NCBI GenBank assembly: GCA_022779285.1
Contig: JALFST010000020.1
Location: forward strand, 1 to 64,000
Length of the DNA stretch: 64,000 bases
Origin: Peptoniphilaceae bacterium
GTDB lineage: Bacteria; Bacillota; Clostridia; Tissierellales; Peptoniphilaceae
Reading direction: 5' to 3'
Part shown: piece by piece, positions 47,719 through 55,546 of the stretch
Layout of the letters: each line of letters begins with the position of its first letter
Position numbering within the stretch: position 1 is the stretch's first letter
Program-made: the position numbers and the translations under genes
The notes under the pieces: model-generated
The model's database searches: none
The model's input: only the letters and a program-made list of their open reading frames with translations
Told to the model about the DNA's origin: nothing

Positions 47719-48483
47719 TTACCACAAAACAGCAAGTCGTTGCAGTATTGCGAGCGATTTGAAGTGTTGTTTCCCGGTATGCGTCTGAAAATACTCCAGT
47801 GTGATCCGAAAAGCCCCTTGATAAAGCTCCCTTTTTCCGGATGCCGCAGTCTGCTCCAGGTCCTGAAGCGGCTGTGTGATGTATGCACAGATTTCCTCGT
47901 AAATGGGCTTTGCCATATATTTTGCACTCTGCACCTCCCTGTGATCCTCACAAAAAACACCGCCTGACGCAATATCAAAAAAAACGGATGAAGGATTCAT
48001 ACGCTTTCCGCACTCCAGGCAGGCTCCGAGCGTTGGGCGAAATCCCAGAAAACTTGCCATTTTCATCAAAAAAGCGCTCAGCAGCCGTATAGGAGCCGCA
48101 TCAGCGGCGTCCTCAAGAACCATCAGAAACCTCTGCAAAAGCGCATAAATGCCGGAATCCGGTTCTCGTTCCGGCAGGATGCCCATCGCTTCCACCGCCA
48201 TTTGCGCACAGGCAAGCCGCATGGGTCGTCTTCTCAGCCCCAAATGCGCTTCCTGAATTTGACCGTCGCGAATATATAAAAGCGATCGCCCCTCCTGAAG
48301 CTGGAAGGTTCCCTCCATAAAGGGCTCCGTAAGATTCAAAACCCGACTTTTATTGCGCCTGGCACCTCGGGCAATAAAAGAGAGCTGCCCTTCCTCCTTC
48401 GTGAAAAGCCGGACAATACGCGAAGAATCCTGAATATCATACGCTGTGAGCACGATCCCGTGCAGATGATCCCCGCTAAGCAT
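47719..48483 (-). CDS. recO: DNA repair protein RecO
   Basis: RecFOR-pathway mediator that loads RecA on gapped DNA. 254 residues from the ATG at 48483. An N-terminal OB-fold has GIVLTAYDIQDSSRIVRLFT and GQLSFIARGARRNKS. The C-terminal part has a zinc site: CLECGKRMN and GGVFCEDH. Its start lies inside the last codons of the ybeY-era fusion (8-base overlap). Confidence 0.94.
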   Translation of the reverse strand: MLSGDHLHGIVLTAYDIQDSSRIVRLFTKEEGQLSFIARGARRNKSRVLNLTEPFMEGTFQLQEGRSLLYIRDGQIQEAHLGLRRRPMRLACAQMAVEAMGILPEREPDSGIYALLQRFLMVLEDAADAAPIRLLSAFLMKMASFLGFRPTLGACLECGKRMNPSSVFFDIASGGVFCEDHREVQSAKYMAKPIYEEICAYITQPLQDLEQTAASGKRELYQGAFRITLEYFQTHTGKQHFKSLAILQRLAVLW

Positions 48484-49843
48484 CAAAGCCCAACCTTTTT
48501 ACACGATTCTGACTTCTTCTCCAATTCTTATCCACCTTTACCCAAAGCTTCAGATTGACATGGGAATCTAAAAGAGCCTCAATCTCCTTGCGGGACTCTT
48601 TGCCGATGCGGGCAAGCATCTGTCCGCCCTTTCCGATGACCATGCCCTTATGAGACTCCTTTTCGACATAGATTGTTGCATAAATATCACAGATCGGCTG
48701 ATGATCCCGATATTTCATCTGATCAATCGAAACATGGATACCGTGAGGGATTTCTTCCTGCATGTTTTTCAGGCATTTCTCACGAATGAATTCCGTAATT
48801 AAAAATCGTTCGCTGCGATCGGTGACCATCTCCTGCGGATAGTACATCGGCCCCTCCGGCAAATAACGGGCTACCGCAGAGAGGACGGTATCCAAATGAT
48901 CGCCTCGAAGCGCGGAGATCGGAAGAATTTCCCGAAAAATCCCCAATTGTCTCAGCTCTTCCTTTCGTTCCTCCATCCTTTGCGGCTCAGCCTCATCCGC
49001 CTTATTGATTATGAGGAGAATGGGTGTGTCCTGTAATTTTTGTAATTTTTCCAAAATCAAGGTCTCGAGTCGCCCCGTCGGCTCCGTATCCGTCACATAG
49101 AGTACGACGTCCACTCCATTCAACGCGTCTGCGGAGATCCGCAGCATGGCCTCACCCAACTCGTTTTTGGGAATCTGCACGCCGGGTGTATCCAAAAAAA
49201 TCGCCTGCATTTTTTCGTCCGTATAGATCAGGCGAAGCTCATTTCGCGTGGTCTGCGCTTTATTCGATATAATGGATAGCTTCTGTCCTAAAAGCGCATT
49301 GAGAAGTGTGGATTTTCCGACATTCGGTCTTCCGATCACGGTACAATACCCCGAATGAAAGCCCTCTCTTTCCCGGAGACGCGGCAAATCGACGGCGCGC
49401 ATCACACCTTCCTCGTGCGCGCGCATACGTTTTTTTTCTTCCTCCTCCATGTGGTCATAGCCGAGAAGATGCAGGAGAGAATGAATCGTCAGGTAAATCA
49501 TCTCTCTTTCCTCCGAATGACCGTATTCGGCCGCCTGACTGCGCACGCGATCCATGTTGATCACGATATCGCCGAGGATGTTCAGCTGTCCCCTTCTTTT
49601 CAAGGCTTCAATATCACAGGCTTCATGGATGGGAAAGCTCAGCACATCCGTTTCCTGATCAACGCCGCGGTATTCATAATTGAGCTTATGAATTTCCTCC
49701 GAGCCTACAAAAGAAACGGAGATTTCCGCGTCATCCTGCACGCCCTCCTGTTCCAGAGCTGCCGCCAGCGCGCATTCTATTTGCATCTCGATTTGTTTCG
49801 TCAGGACAAAGGACGGATCTCTGACATCCATTGCTACATTCAT
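48476..49843 (-). CDS. era: YbeY endoribonuclease - Era GTPase fusion protein
   Basis: One uninterrupted 455-codon frame carries two enzymes normally encoded apart. Residues 1-155 are YbeY: TDVLSFPI and the zinc motif HSLLHLLGYDH (121-131). From about 160 on it is Era: G1 GRPNVGKST (171-179), switch region NKAQTTRN (194-201), G3 DTPG (218-221), G4 NKAD (280-283), G5 SAL (310-312) and the KH domain with MVIGKGGQMLARIGKESRKE (401-420). Both halves keep all key residues. YbeY and Era act together in late 16S rRNA maturation. Start overlaps phoH by four bases (ATGA). dgkA and cdd, usually between ybeY and era, are absent. Confidence 0.95.
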   Translation of the reverse strand: MNVAMDVRDPSFVLTKQIEMQIECALAAALEQEGVQDDAEISVSFVGSEEIHKLNYEYRGVDQETDVLSFPIHEACDIEALKRRGQLNILGDIVINMDRVRSQAAEYGHSEEREMIYLTIHSLLHLLGYDHMEEEEKKRMRAHEEGVMRAVDLPRLREREGFHSGYCTVIGRPNVGKSTLLNALLGQKLSIISNKAQTTRNELRLIYTDEKMQAIFLDTPGVQIPKNELGEAMLRISADALNGVDVVLYVTDTEPTGRLETLILEKLQKLQDTPILLIINKADEAEPQRMEERKEELRQLGIFREILPISALRGDHLDTVLSAVARYLPEGPMYYPQEMVTDRSERFLITEFIREKCLKNMQEEIPHGIHVSIDQMKYRDHQPICDIYATIYVEKESHKGMVIGKGGQMLARIGKESRKEIEALLDSHVNLKLWVKVDKNWRRSQNRVKRLGFDA

Positions 49844-50817
49844 TTTTTCTTCTCCGATGTGTTTTTTTCATAACGCTCAAATGCTTCGATGACCCTTTGC
49901 ACAAGCGGATGCCGCACCACGTCTGCTTTCTGAAATTCACAAAACTCTACACCCTTGACGTCCTTGAGAATATGCTGAATGGTCTTAAGGCCCGATGTTT
50001 TTCCTGACGGGAGATCCACCTGTGTCACATCGCCCGTGATTACCGCCTTCGACCCGTAACCCATCCGCGTCAGGAACATCTTCATCTGCGCCGTTGTAGT
50101 GTTTTGTGCCTCATCCAGAATAATAAAGGAATGATCCAGCGTCCTGCCGCGCATATATGCGAGCGGAGCCACCTCAATCTGCCCTCGTTCCTTATATTTT
50201 ATATAATTATCCGGTCCCAGCATTTCGTAGAGCGCATCATATAGCGGTCTGAGATAGGGATCGATCTTTTCCTGCAAATCTCCCGGCAGAAATCCCAAGC
50301 TTTCTCCCGCTTCCACCGCAGGTCTTGTGAGTATGATACGATTGACCTCATTACTTTTAAATGCTTTGATTGCCATGGCTACCGCAAGATATGTCTTTCC
50401 CGTACCCGCCGGCCCGATCCCGAAGGTGAAACCGTTGTTCTTGATGGCATCCACATATTGCTTTTGTCCCAATGTTTTTGCGCGGATCGGCTTTCCCTGC
50501 GCAGTCGATAAAATCACGCCCTCCAGCATTTGCTGCACGGGAACATCGCTTTGCTGTTGAATCTCAAGCAAATAACAAACCTCCGGCCTTGTAATAAACC
50601 CCTGACGTTGAACAACGGCATACATGCTGTCCAGTACGCTTCTTGCCGCCTCAACCTCTGCCGCTTCTCCTTTTAGAAGAATCTGTCCGTCCTTCAGACG
50701 CATACGGACTCCCAGAAATTCCTGAAAGAGCTTGACATTGCTGTCCAGCTCTCCCAAAAGCGACGCCAGTTCCTCTGTTGAATGTTCCTTTTGTGTCCAA
50801 ATCTGTTCCGTATTCAA
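49840..50817 (-). CDS. phoH: PhoH-like ATPase (TTG start)
   Basis: Cytoplasmic P-loop ATPase of the PhoH2/YbeZ type, tied to YbeY and RNA metabolism. 325 residues from TTG at 50817, which lies six bases after GAGGAG; the ATG two codons earlier abuts that site. The N-terminal KH-like part is about 1-95. Walker A is FGIGPAGTGKTYLAVAMAI near residue 140; LTRPAVEAGESLGFLPGDLQ, DHSFIILDEAQNTTTAQMKM and VITGDVTQVDLP are family hallmarks. Four-base overlap with ybeY-era. Confidence 0.95.
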   Translation of the reverse strand: MNTEQIWTQKEHSTEELASLLGELDSNVKLFQEFLGVRMRLKDGQILLKGEAAEVEAARSVLDSMYAVVQRQGFITRPEVCYLLEIQQQSDVPVQQMLEGVILSTAQGKPIRAKTLGQKQYVDAIKNNGFTFGIGPAGTGKTYLAVAMAIKAFKSNEVNRIILTRPAVEAGESLGFLPGDLQEKIDPYLRPLYDALYEMLGPDNYIKYKERGQIEVAPLAYMRGRTLDHSFIILDEAQNTTTAQMKMFLTRMGYGSKAVITGDVTQVDLPSGKTSGLKTIQHILKDVKGVEFCEFQKADVVRHPLVQRVIEAFERYEKNTSEKKK

Positions 50818-50858
50818 GCGCATCTCCTCTTCTGTTTTATTGAATTCGTATTTCTATT

Positions 50859-50887
50859 ATTTTACCCGCATACTTGGATTCTGTAAA
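50859..50887 (-). promoter_or_regulatory. sigma-A promoter for phoH and the era cluster
   Basis: On minus: TTTACA (50882-50887), 17-base spacer, TAAAAT (50859-50864), 42 bases before the phoH start. A 14-codon frame with GGGAGG upstream overlaps it and is probably not translated from this promoter. Confidence 0.65.
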
Positions 50888-50928
50888 AATGAATTGTTCA
50901 TTGCGCACCTCCCGGTTTCGTTACAGCA

Positions 50929-50958
50929 TTGTCTTTTTTATTTTCCTTCTCGTATAAT
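50929..50958 (+). promoter_or_regulatory. sigma-A promoter for the MaoC gene
   Basis: TTGTCT (50929-50934), 18-base spacer, TATAAT (50953-50958). A second TATAAT follows at 50966-50971. Confidence 0.6.
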
Positions 50959-51028
50959 TGAGGACTATAATAGAGGACAAAATTGAAGCCATGCTTCTAT
51001 ATTGCTCTATGAAAGGAAAAGAAATTTT

Positions 51029-51469
51029 ATGTATTTTGAGGATTATACCGTCGGCGATCAATATTCCATTCTTCCGTTTTCACTTTCCGAACAGGAAATC
51101 ATTGAATTTGCCGAAAAATATGATGCCCGGCCCTTCCACCTGAATCAAAAAGCGGCGGAAAAAACACGTTTTGGAAAGATCATCGCTTCCGGCTTGCACA
51201 CCATCTGCGCTGCCTGGGGGCATTGGGTGGAAAGGGTGATCCACGAGGATCATCTTGTTGCAGGACTCAGCATTGAATCCGCCAAATGGCTTGCACCGGT
51301 TTATGCAGACGAGCGTATCACCGGCACCATTGAGGTATCTCATAAGCGACTCTTCTCCAGCGGAAAAGCCGGCGCTATCACCTGGCGTATGCTCCTGAAA
51401 AATGAAGGTGGTGAAGCTGTATTGGAGTATATTGTCACAGGTATGGTGGAAGCCCGCCCCGGCGATTAA
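51029..51469 (+). CDS. MaoC-like hot-dog dehydratase
   Basis: 146 residues from ATG 51029 (MYFEDYTVGDQYSILPFSLS); an upstream TTG at 51002 is less likely. The hydratase-2 motif is FAEKYDARPFHLNQKAAEKT followed by FGKIIASGLHTICAAWG: the D-x4-H pair of (R)-specific enoyl-CoA hydratases is visible as DARPFH. Would add or remove water on an acyl-CoA or acyl-ACP. Stands alone between divergent phoH and convergent desulfoferrodoxin, so its pathway is not given by context. Confidence 0.88.
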   Translation: MYFEDYTVGDQYSILPFSLSEQEIIEFAEKYDARPFHLNQKAAEKTRFGKIIASGLHTICAAWGHWVERVIHEDHLVAGLSIESAKWLAPVYADERITGTIEVSHKRLFSSGKAGAITWRMLLKNEGGEAVLEYIVTGMVEARPGD

Positions 51470-51484
51470 CTCTATAAGCAAAAC

Positions 51485-51510
51485 AGGGAGAGCGGCTCGC
51501 CACTCTCCCT
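51485..51510. terminator. shared hairpin between convergent genes
   Basis: AGGGAGAG (51485-51492) pairs with CTCTCCCT (51503-51510), with an inner GGC/GCC pair. Lies between the MaoC and desulfoferrodoxin stop codons; T-tracts are modest on both sides. Confidence 0.6.
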
Positions 51511-51543
51511 ACTTTACAGTATTGATTTATAACTGCACGAAAA

Positions 51544-51915
51544 TCAGGCCTCCGCCTTCCAGAGTCCGTGCAAATTGCAATGCTCATAAACCTCTACCGG
51601 GCCATCCTCCACAACGAAGCTCGCCTTGGGCTCATCCTGCGGTGTGAGAGAGACATACTGCACCTTCTTGCCCTGAACGACAGCAATAAAATCGATCCAG
51701 TGCTCTTCTGTCATCGGATGCAGAACAGAGCCGACCTGAACATGAACCTGATTGCCTTCGCGTGTTACCTGGGGAACATGCTTTTCTAAAGCTGCGTCCG
51801 TTGTTCCCGCTTTCAAAGCTTCGGTCTCCTGGCCACAGCATACCGGTGTGCAATGACCGACTTCATTGACATTCGCATAAAGTGCGCCGCACTTTTCACA
51901 AAAATATAGCTTCAT
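51544..51915 (-). CDS. dfx: desulfoferrodoxin (superoxide reductase)
   Basis: Reduces superoxide to peroxide in anaerobes. Start at 51915 after GAAGGAGGAATC gives 123 residues; the longer frame is unsupported. The N-terminal desulforedoxin centre has CEKCG and CTPVCCGQ (Cys4 iron). The catalytic centre ligands are seen in LEKHVPQV, VGSVLHPMTEEHWIDFI and CNLHGLWKAEA (four His, one Cys), so this is the two-iron class. Evidence for an oxygen-exposed anaerobe. Confidence 0.96.
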   Translation of the reverse strand: MKLYFCEKCGALYANVNEVGHCTPVCCGQETEALKAGTTDAALEKHVPQVTREGNQVHVQVGSVLHPMTEEHWIDFIAVVQGKKVQYVSLTPQDEPKASFVVEDGPVEVYEHCNLHGLWKAEA

Positions 51916-52372
51916 GATTCCTCCTTCTTTACGTGGGCTTTCCCCAACTATTGTTTTTTTACCCCATTCCAAGATGTTAAAAAACAAAATTGAAGAAATT
52001 CGTTGCATGCGGCAGAAAAATGGAAGCATGACACCTTCTTGAGTAAAATGACAGCCTGAAAAATGAGATTTCCCGAGAAAACTCCGAATATGCGTTCAAG
52101 GATGGCATACAAAGACGGCATGAAAGGTTTCTCCTTACTGGAATTTTATATATTGTCAACCGGAGCAATACGATGTCATACAGAAATCCCGGCACTGCGT
52201 TTTCACCTGCGAAAACCATCCTGATTATTCATTACGAAGAAAAAACTGATTGCGTGTGCAAACGAAACGATGTCTGCGGGTCGACAGAGGTATCTGTCAT
52301 TGTCGTTTTCAAGAAGATTCCCGATGATTTGAAAGTATATTCTGTGAAATAAAAAATAGGACAATCATTCAA
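51916..52372. other. non-coding gap between desulfoferrodoxin and lexA
   Basis: About 460 bases between divergent genes. It must hold the desulfoferrodoxin promoter, though no clear -35/-10 pair was found on minus. Short frames on either strand lack ribosome sites and look random. Nothing else recognised. Confidence 0.6.
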
Positions 52373-52422
52373 TTGACAGTAATTCTCGGAAATGTATATA
52401 ATGAAAAAAGAATAAATGTTCG
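52373..52422 (+). promoter_or_regulatory. lexA promoter with LexA (SOS) box
   Basis: TTGACA (52373-52378), 18-base spacer, TATAAT (52397-52402). AGAATAAATGTTCG at 52409-52422 matches the Gram-positive SOS box CGAAC-N4-GTTCG with two mismatches, both in the left half. Its place just after the -10 is right for autorepression. Confidence 0.65.
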
Positions 52423-52448
52423 TCACACTCACTCAGGAAAGGACAACT

Positions 52449-53123
52449 ATGGCTATCTCCGCACCGGAACGTCGCATGAGAATTCTCCGCTATATTACGG
52501 AATATCTCGCAAAAAATAAATATCCTCCCAGCTTTCGAGACATCAGTGAAACGCTGCAAATTCCTTCCACTTCAACAGTGCATTCGGATATTCATACACT
52601 CATCCGGCAAGGCTATCTTTGCATGGATACACGCAACTACCGATCTCTTCACCTCAACGAGGAGCGCGCGGATGCGCTTGCCGCATTAGGGATTTTCCTT
52701 GCGCCGGAGAGTCCCGATGTCCCCGTTTCGGAGCTTCGTGACGATGTCTATGATATCCCTGTATACGGAAATGTGGCGGCAGGCGATCCGATTTATGCAG
52801 ATGATGTTGTCGAGGAAACCATTCCGCTTCCTTCCTCCTTTTTCCCATCCGACGGAAGCGACTATTTTGTTTTGAAAATACGAGGAGAATCCATGATCGA
52901 GGCCGGCATCTTCGATGGAGATCACGTCATCATCCGCCGTCAAAATACAGCGCGCAACGGTCAACAGGTCGTCGCTCTGATTGAGGATTCCGCAACAGTC
53001 AAAACCTTCTATCAGCATGCAGACCACGTGGAGCTTCGTCCGGAAAACTCTGCGATGGAGCCCATCATTGTTCGGGAATGCAAAATTCTTGGCATCGTCT
53101 GCGGCCTGTATCGACTCTATTGA
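52449..53123 (+). CDS. lexA: SOS repressor LexA
   Basis: Represses DNA-damage genes and cleaves itself when RecA is activated. 224 residues from ATG 52449 with AGGAAAGG upstream. N-terminal winged helix: YPPSFRDISETLQIPSTSTV, HSDIHTLIRQGYL. The cleavage site is Ala111-Gly112 (NVAAGDP), the catalytic pair Ser148 (GESMIEAGIFDGD) and Lys185 (SATVKTFYQ). Stands alone on plus, with its own autoregulated promoter, convergent to folC. Confidence 0.97.
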   Translation: MAISAPERRMRILRYITEYLAKNKYPPSFRDISETLQIPSTSTVHSDIHTLIRQGYLCMDTRNYRSLHLNEERADALAALGIFLAPESPDVPVSELRDDVYDIPVYGNVAAGDPIYADDVVEETIPLPSSFFPSDGSDYFVLKIRGESMIEAGIFDGDHVIIRRQNTARNGQQVVALIEDSATVKTFYQHADHVELRPENSAMEPIIVRECKILGIVCGLYRLY

Positions 53124-53133
53124 TTTCGAAAAT

Positions 53134-54357
53134 TCAATAAGCGCCTGCCGGCAAATAGAGGCTTCCCGTTACCAGTATGGGCTGCAGGGGGAGCTCTTTT
53201 TGTGCGCTCATGATCGCATCTCTGACATTTTGCTGAATCTTCTGATCGGTATCTTGCAGCGAAATCGGATATACCTTGCTTGCCATCGCAAAAAGCCTTG
53301 CACGGACTCCTTCTTGAATTTTCCCTTCATGCATACCGAAGATAAGAACCGGACGTTTTTTCCCCGTCATACCCAACAATTTCAAATTTTCCATAAGCAC
53401 GGTAACCGCTTGATCATTGTGCGCACCGTCCACCCAAATCTCCGGATGCGTCGAAATACGCTGCATCCGGCCGGTCATAGGAGTCCCCGTGATCGCATCG
53501 CGAATCCTTTGCCGAAGATCCTCCTCCGACAGTGCAGAATCTCTCATTTTCAAATTTTGAACGACGGATTTTTCCCGCAGCATCGTCTCCAAGGCGTAAA
53601 GCGCTGTTCCAAGATTTTGCAGTTGATGGATGCCGATCAGGGGCGTCTCATAATCTCCGGACAACCACAGCCCCCGGTAGTGAAAATACATCCTCGGCTG
53701 CGGAGCCTCCGTTTGAATATCTTCCAGCTCCACCATGGATTTCTTCAGAAAATGGATTCTTGTATGTCTGGATTCGGCCACGTCAATCAGAGCTTCTTTC
53801 ACATCCTTCTTCTGATCGGAAGAAATCACCGGTTCTCCCTCACCGATCACGCCTGCCTTTTGCGCGGCGATTTCCGTCAGGCTCATTCCCAGCTCCTTTT
53901 GATGGTCCTTAGCAATCGTAGTGATCACAACAACATCCGTCTCTATGAGATGTGTGGCATCCAATCTTCCGCCGATTCCTGCCTCCATCACAAGGATCCC
54001 CAAAGAACGAAATGCCAGCATCGCTTCCACAAGGCTTCTCTGAAAAAAAGTCAGTTCCGGTAACGCTATCCGATCTGCAGCAGCTTGCATTTCCTCTCGC
54101 ACACATTCCAATTTCCGCTCAGAGATCGGCTCTTGTCCGATACAAATTCTTTCTCGATAGCACACTACATGAGGCGATGAAAAATGTCCGACTTTTTCTC
54201 CGGTAATTTTCTCCAGTGCGGCGGCAATGACACGTCCGGTTGAGCCTTTGCCGTTGGTTCCCACCACATGAACGATAAAACGGCCTTTCTCCGGATGTCC
54301 CAGGGCCTCCAGCCACCGCCATACGGCACCATGCTTTTGCATCAATTCTTTTTCCAT
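53134..54357 (-). CDS. folC: folylpolyglutamate synthase/dihydrofolate synthase
   Basis: Adds glutamate to folates (and possibly to dihydropteroate). 407 residues. The P-loop is VVGTNGKGSTGRVIAAALE near residue 31, then GHFSSPHVVCYRERICIGQE, EAGIGGRLDATHLIETDVVV with TTIAKDHQKELG, and WVDGAHNDQAV for the second domain. Mur-ligase fold. Convergent to lexA with only 10 bases between the stops. No other folate gene is nearby. Confidence 0.95.
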   Translation of the reverse strand: MEKELMQKHGAVWRWLEALGHPEKGRFIVHVVGTNGKGSTGRVIAAALEKITGEKVGHFSSPHVVCYRERICIGQEPISERKLECVREEMQAAADRIALPELTFFQRSLVEAMLAFRSLGILVMEAGIGGRLDATHLIETDVVVITTIAKDHQKELGMSLTEIAAQKAGVIGEGEPVISSDQKKDVKEALIDVAESRHTRIHFLKKSMVELEDIQTEAPQPRMYFHYRGLWLSGDYETPLIGIHQLQNLGTALYALETMLREKSVVQNLKMRDSALSEEDLRQRIRDAITGTPMTGRMQRISTHPEIWVDGAHNDQAVTVLMENLKLLGMTGKKRPVLIFGMHEGKIQEGVRARLFAMASKVYPISLQDTDQKIQQNVRDAIMSAQKELPLQPILVTGSLYLPAGAY

Positions 54358-54452
54358 GACCGTTTCCTTTCCGCATCATCTGCATTCATAAAGTCCACAT
54401 ATCCGTCCGCTAAAATAATCATACTTCATAGGAATAATGGAAAGGAATGCAT

Positions 54453-55409
54453 ATGAAAAGACCTTCAATCCTAAAAAAAATAGGAGCGATTTTTTTGAGT
54501 GCTGCTATTTTGCTTTCTTCCTCCGGAGCTGTCCGAGCTGCAAAAAAGCCTATGCAGCCCATCTTTGCATATGGAGAAAGCCTGACCGCCCAGCAAAAAC
54601 AGGAGACGGCAAAGCTGCTCGGTGTGAACGACAGCTCCCTGGAAATGCAGGTGAATATCGATGAGATGAATTCACTTCTTCATGATCAATATCATTATTA
54701 TCAGGTCTACTCTTCTGTATATATCCAACCTGATAAAAATGTAGCGGGTGTTGCGGTGGAAATTCTTACGCCAAAGACGATCACGACAATTACGGAGGCG
54801 CAATATGAAAATGCCGCCATAACGGCCGGCGCTACAAACATGCGCATTCGTGTCGCATCTGTAAAAGCCGTAGACGGATCGGGAGCCTTAGCCGGCGTCT
54901 ATAAAGCCTTTAACAGTACCGTTGGCGAACTGCCTGAAGAAAATATAAAGCAGGCACAGAAAGAGCTTACGGTCACGTCAAAAATCACCGAGGAAAATAA
55001 AGAGAAAAAAGGGTATTCGGATGATCTCCTGAACGCCGCCGTTGCGGAAATTAAAGCGCAAATTGCTGCAAAGAAGGCAGAAAACAACGGTGTCATCAAC
55101 AACGGCACAATCAACAATATTGTAGACTCTGTCATCAATAACTACAATCTCAACGGCATTCTTTCTGAAGAAAACGTTGAGTCCTTAAAAGAGCTGATGA
55201 ATCAGTTCTCCAAGCTCCAGCTCTCCGAAGATCAAATGGAAGCTCTCAAGCAATTCGGTCAGAAGCTCTTAAAAGAAGGAGATAAACTTCTGAATGGAGT
55301 CAAGGATACCTGGAACAGCCTCGCACCTGAAACAAAATCAGGGATTCAAGGCTTCTTCTCCAATATTTTTGAACAAATTAAGAACTTTTTTCAGGGCCTG
55401 TTCTCGTAG
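54453..55409 (+). CDS. secreted DUF1002-family protein
   Basis: 318 residues from ATG 54453 (AAGGA six bases upstream; an ATG two codons earlier sits too close). Signal peptide KKIGAIFLSAAILLSSSGAV with a likely cleavage after VRA. The DUF1002 core is visible in IFAYGESLTAQQKQETAKLL and NVAGVAVEILTPKTITTITE plus QYENAAITAGATNMRIRVAS. The C-terminus adds an Asn-rich stretch (GVINNGTINNIVDSVINNYN) and helices. Role unknown; common in Gram-positives. Own terminator behind it. Confidence 0.88.
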   Translation: MKRPSILKKIGAIFLSAAILLSSSGAVRAAKKPMQPIFAYGESLTAQQKQETAKLLGVNDSSLEMQVNIDEMNSLLHDQYHYYQVYSSVYIQPDKNVAGVAVEILTPKTITTITEAQYENAAITAGATNMRIRVASVKAVDGSGALAGVYKAFNSTVGELPEENIKQAQKELTVTSKITEENKEKKGYSDDLLNAAVAEIKAQIAAKKAENNGVINNGTINNIVDSVINNYNLNGILSEENVESLKELMNQFSKLQLSEDQMEALKQFGQKLLKEGDKLLNGVKDTWNSLAPETKSGIQGFFSNIFEQIKNFFQGLFS

Positions 55410-55445
55410 CGGCAGAAAAATCGGATCGGACCCGAGGATCTGAAA

Positions 55446-55500
55446 AACAAAATGGCTGAATTTCAATCACTTTCTGATGAAATTCAGCCATTTTGTTTTA
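55446..55500. terminator. strong terminator, shared by convergent genes
   Basis: A 19-bp perfect stem (55446-55464 with 55479-55497, 14-base loop) ending in TTTTGTTTTA on plus and TTTTGTTTTTCA on minus. Serves the DUF1002 gene and nrdD. Confidence 0.9.
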
Positions 55501-55546
55501 TGCCTTCCGTTATGCCCCTTCCGTAAACACGGAAAATGCCCTTCTT

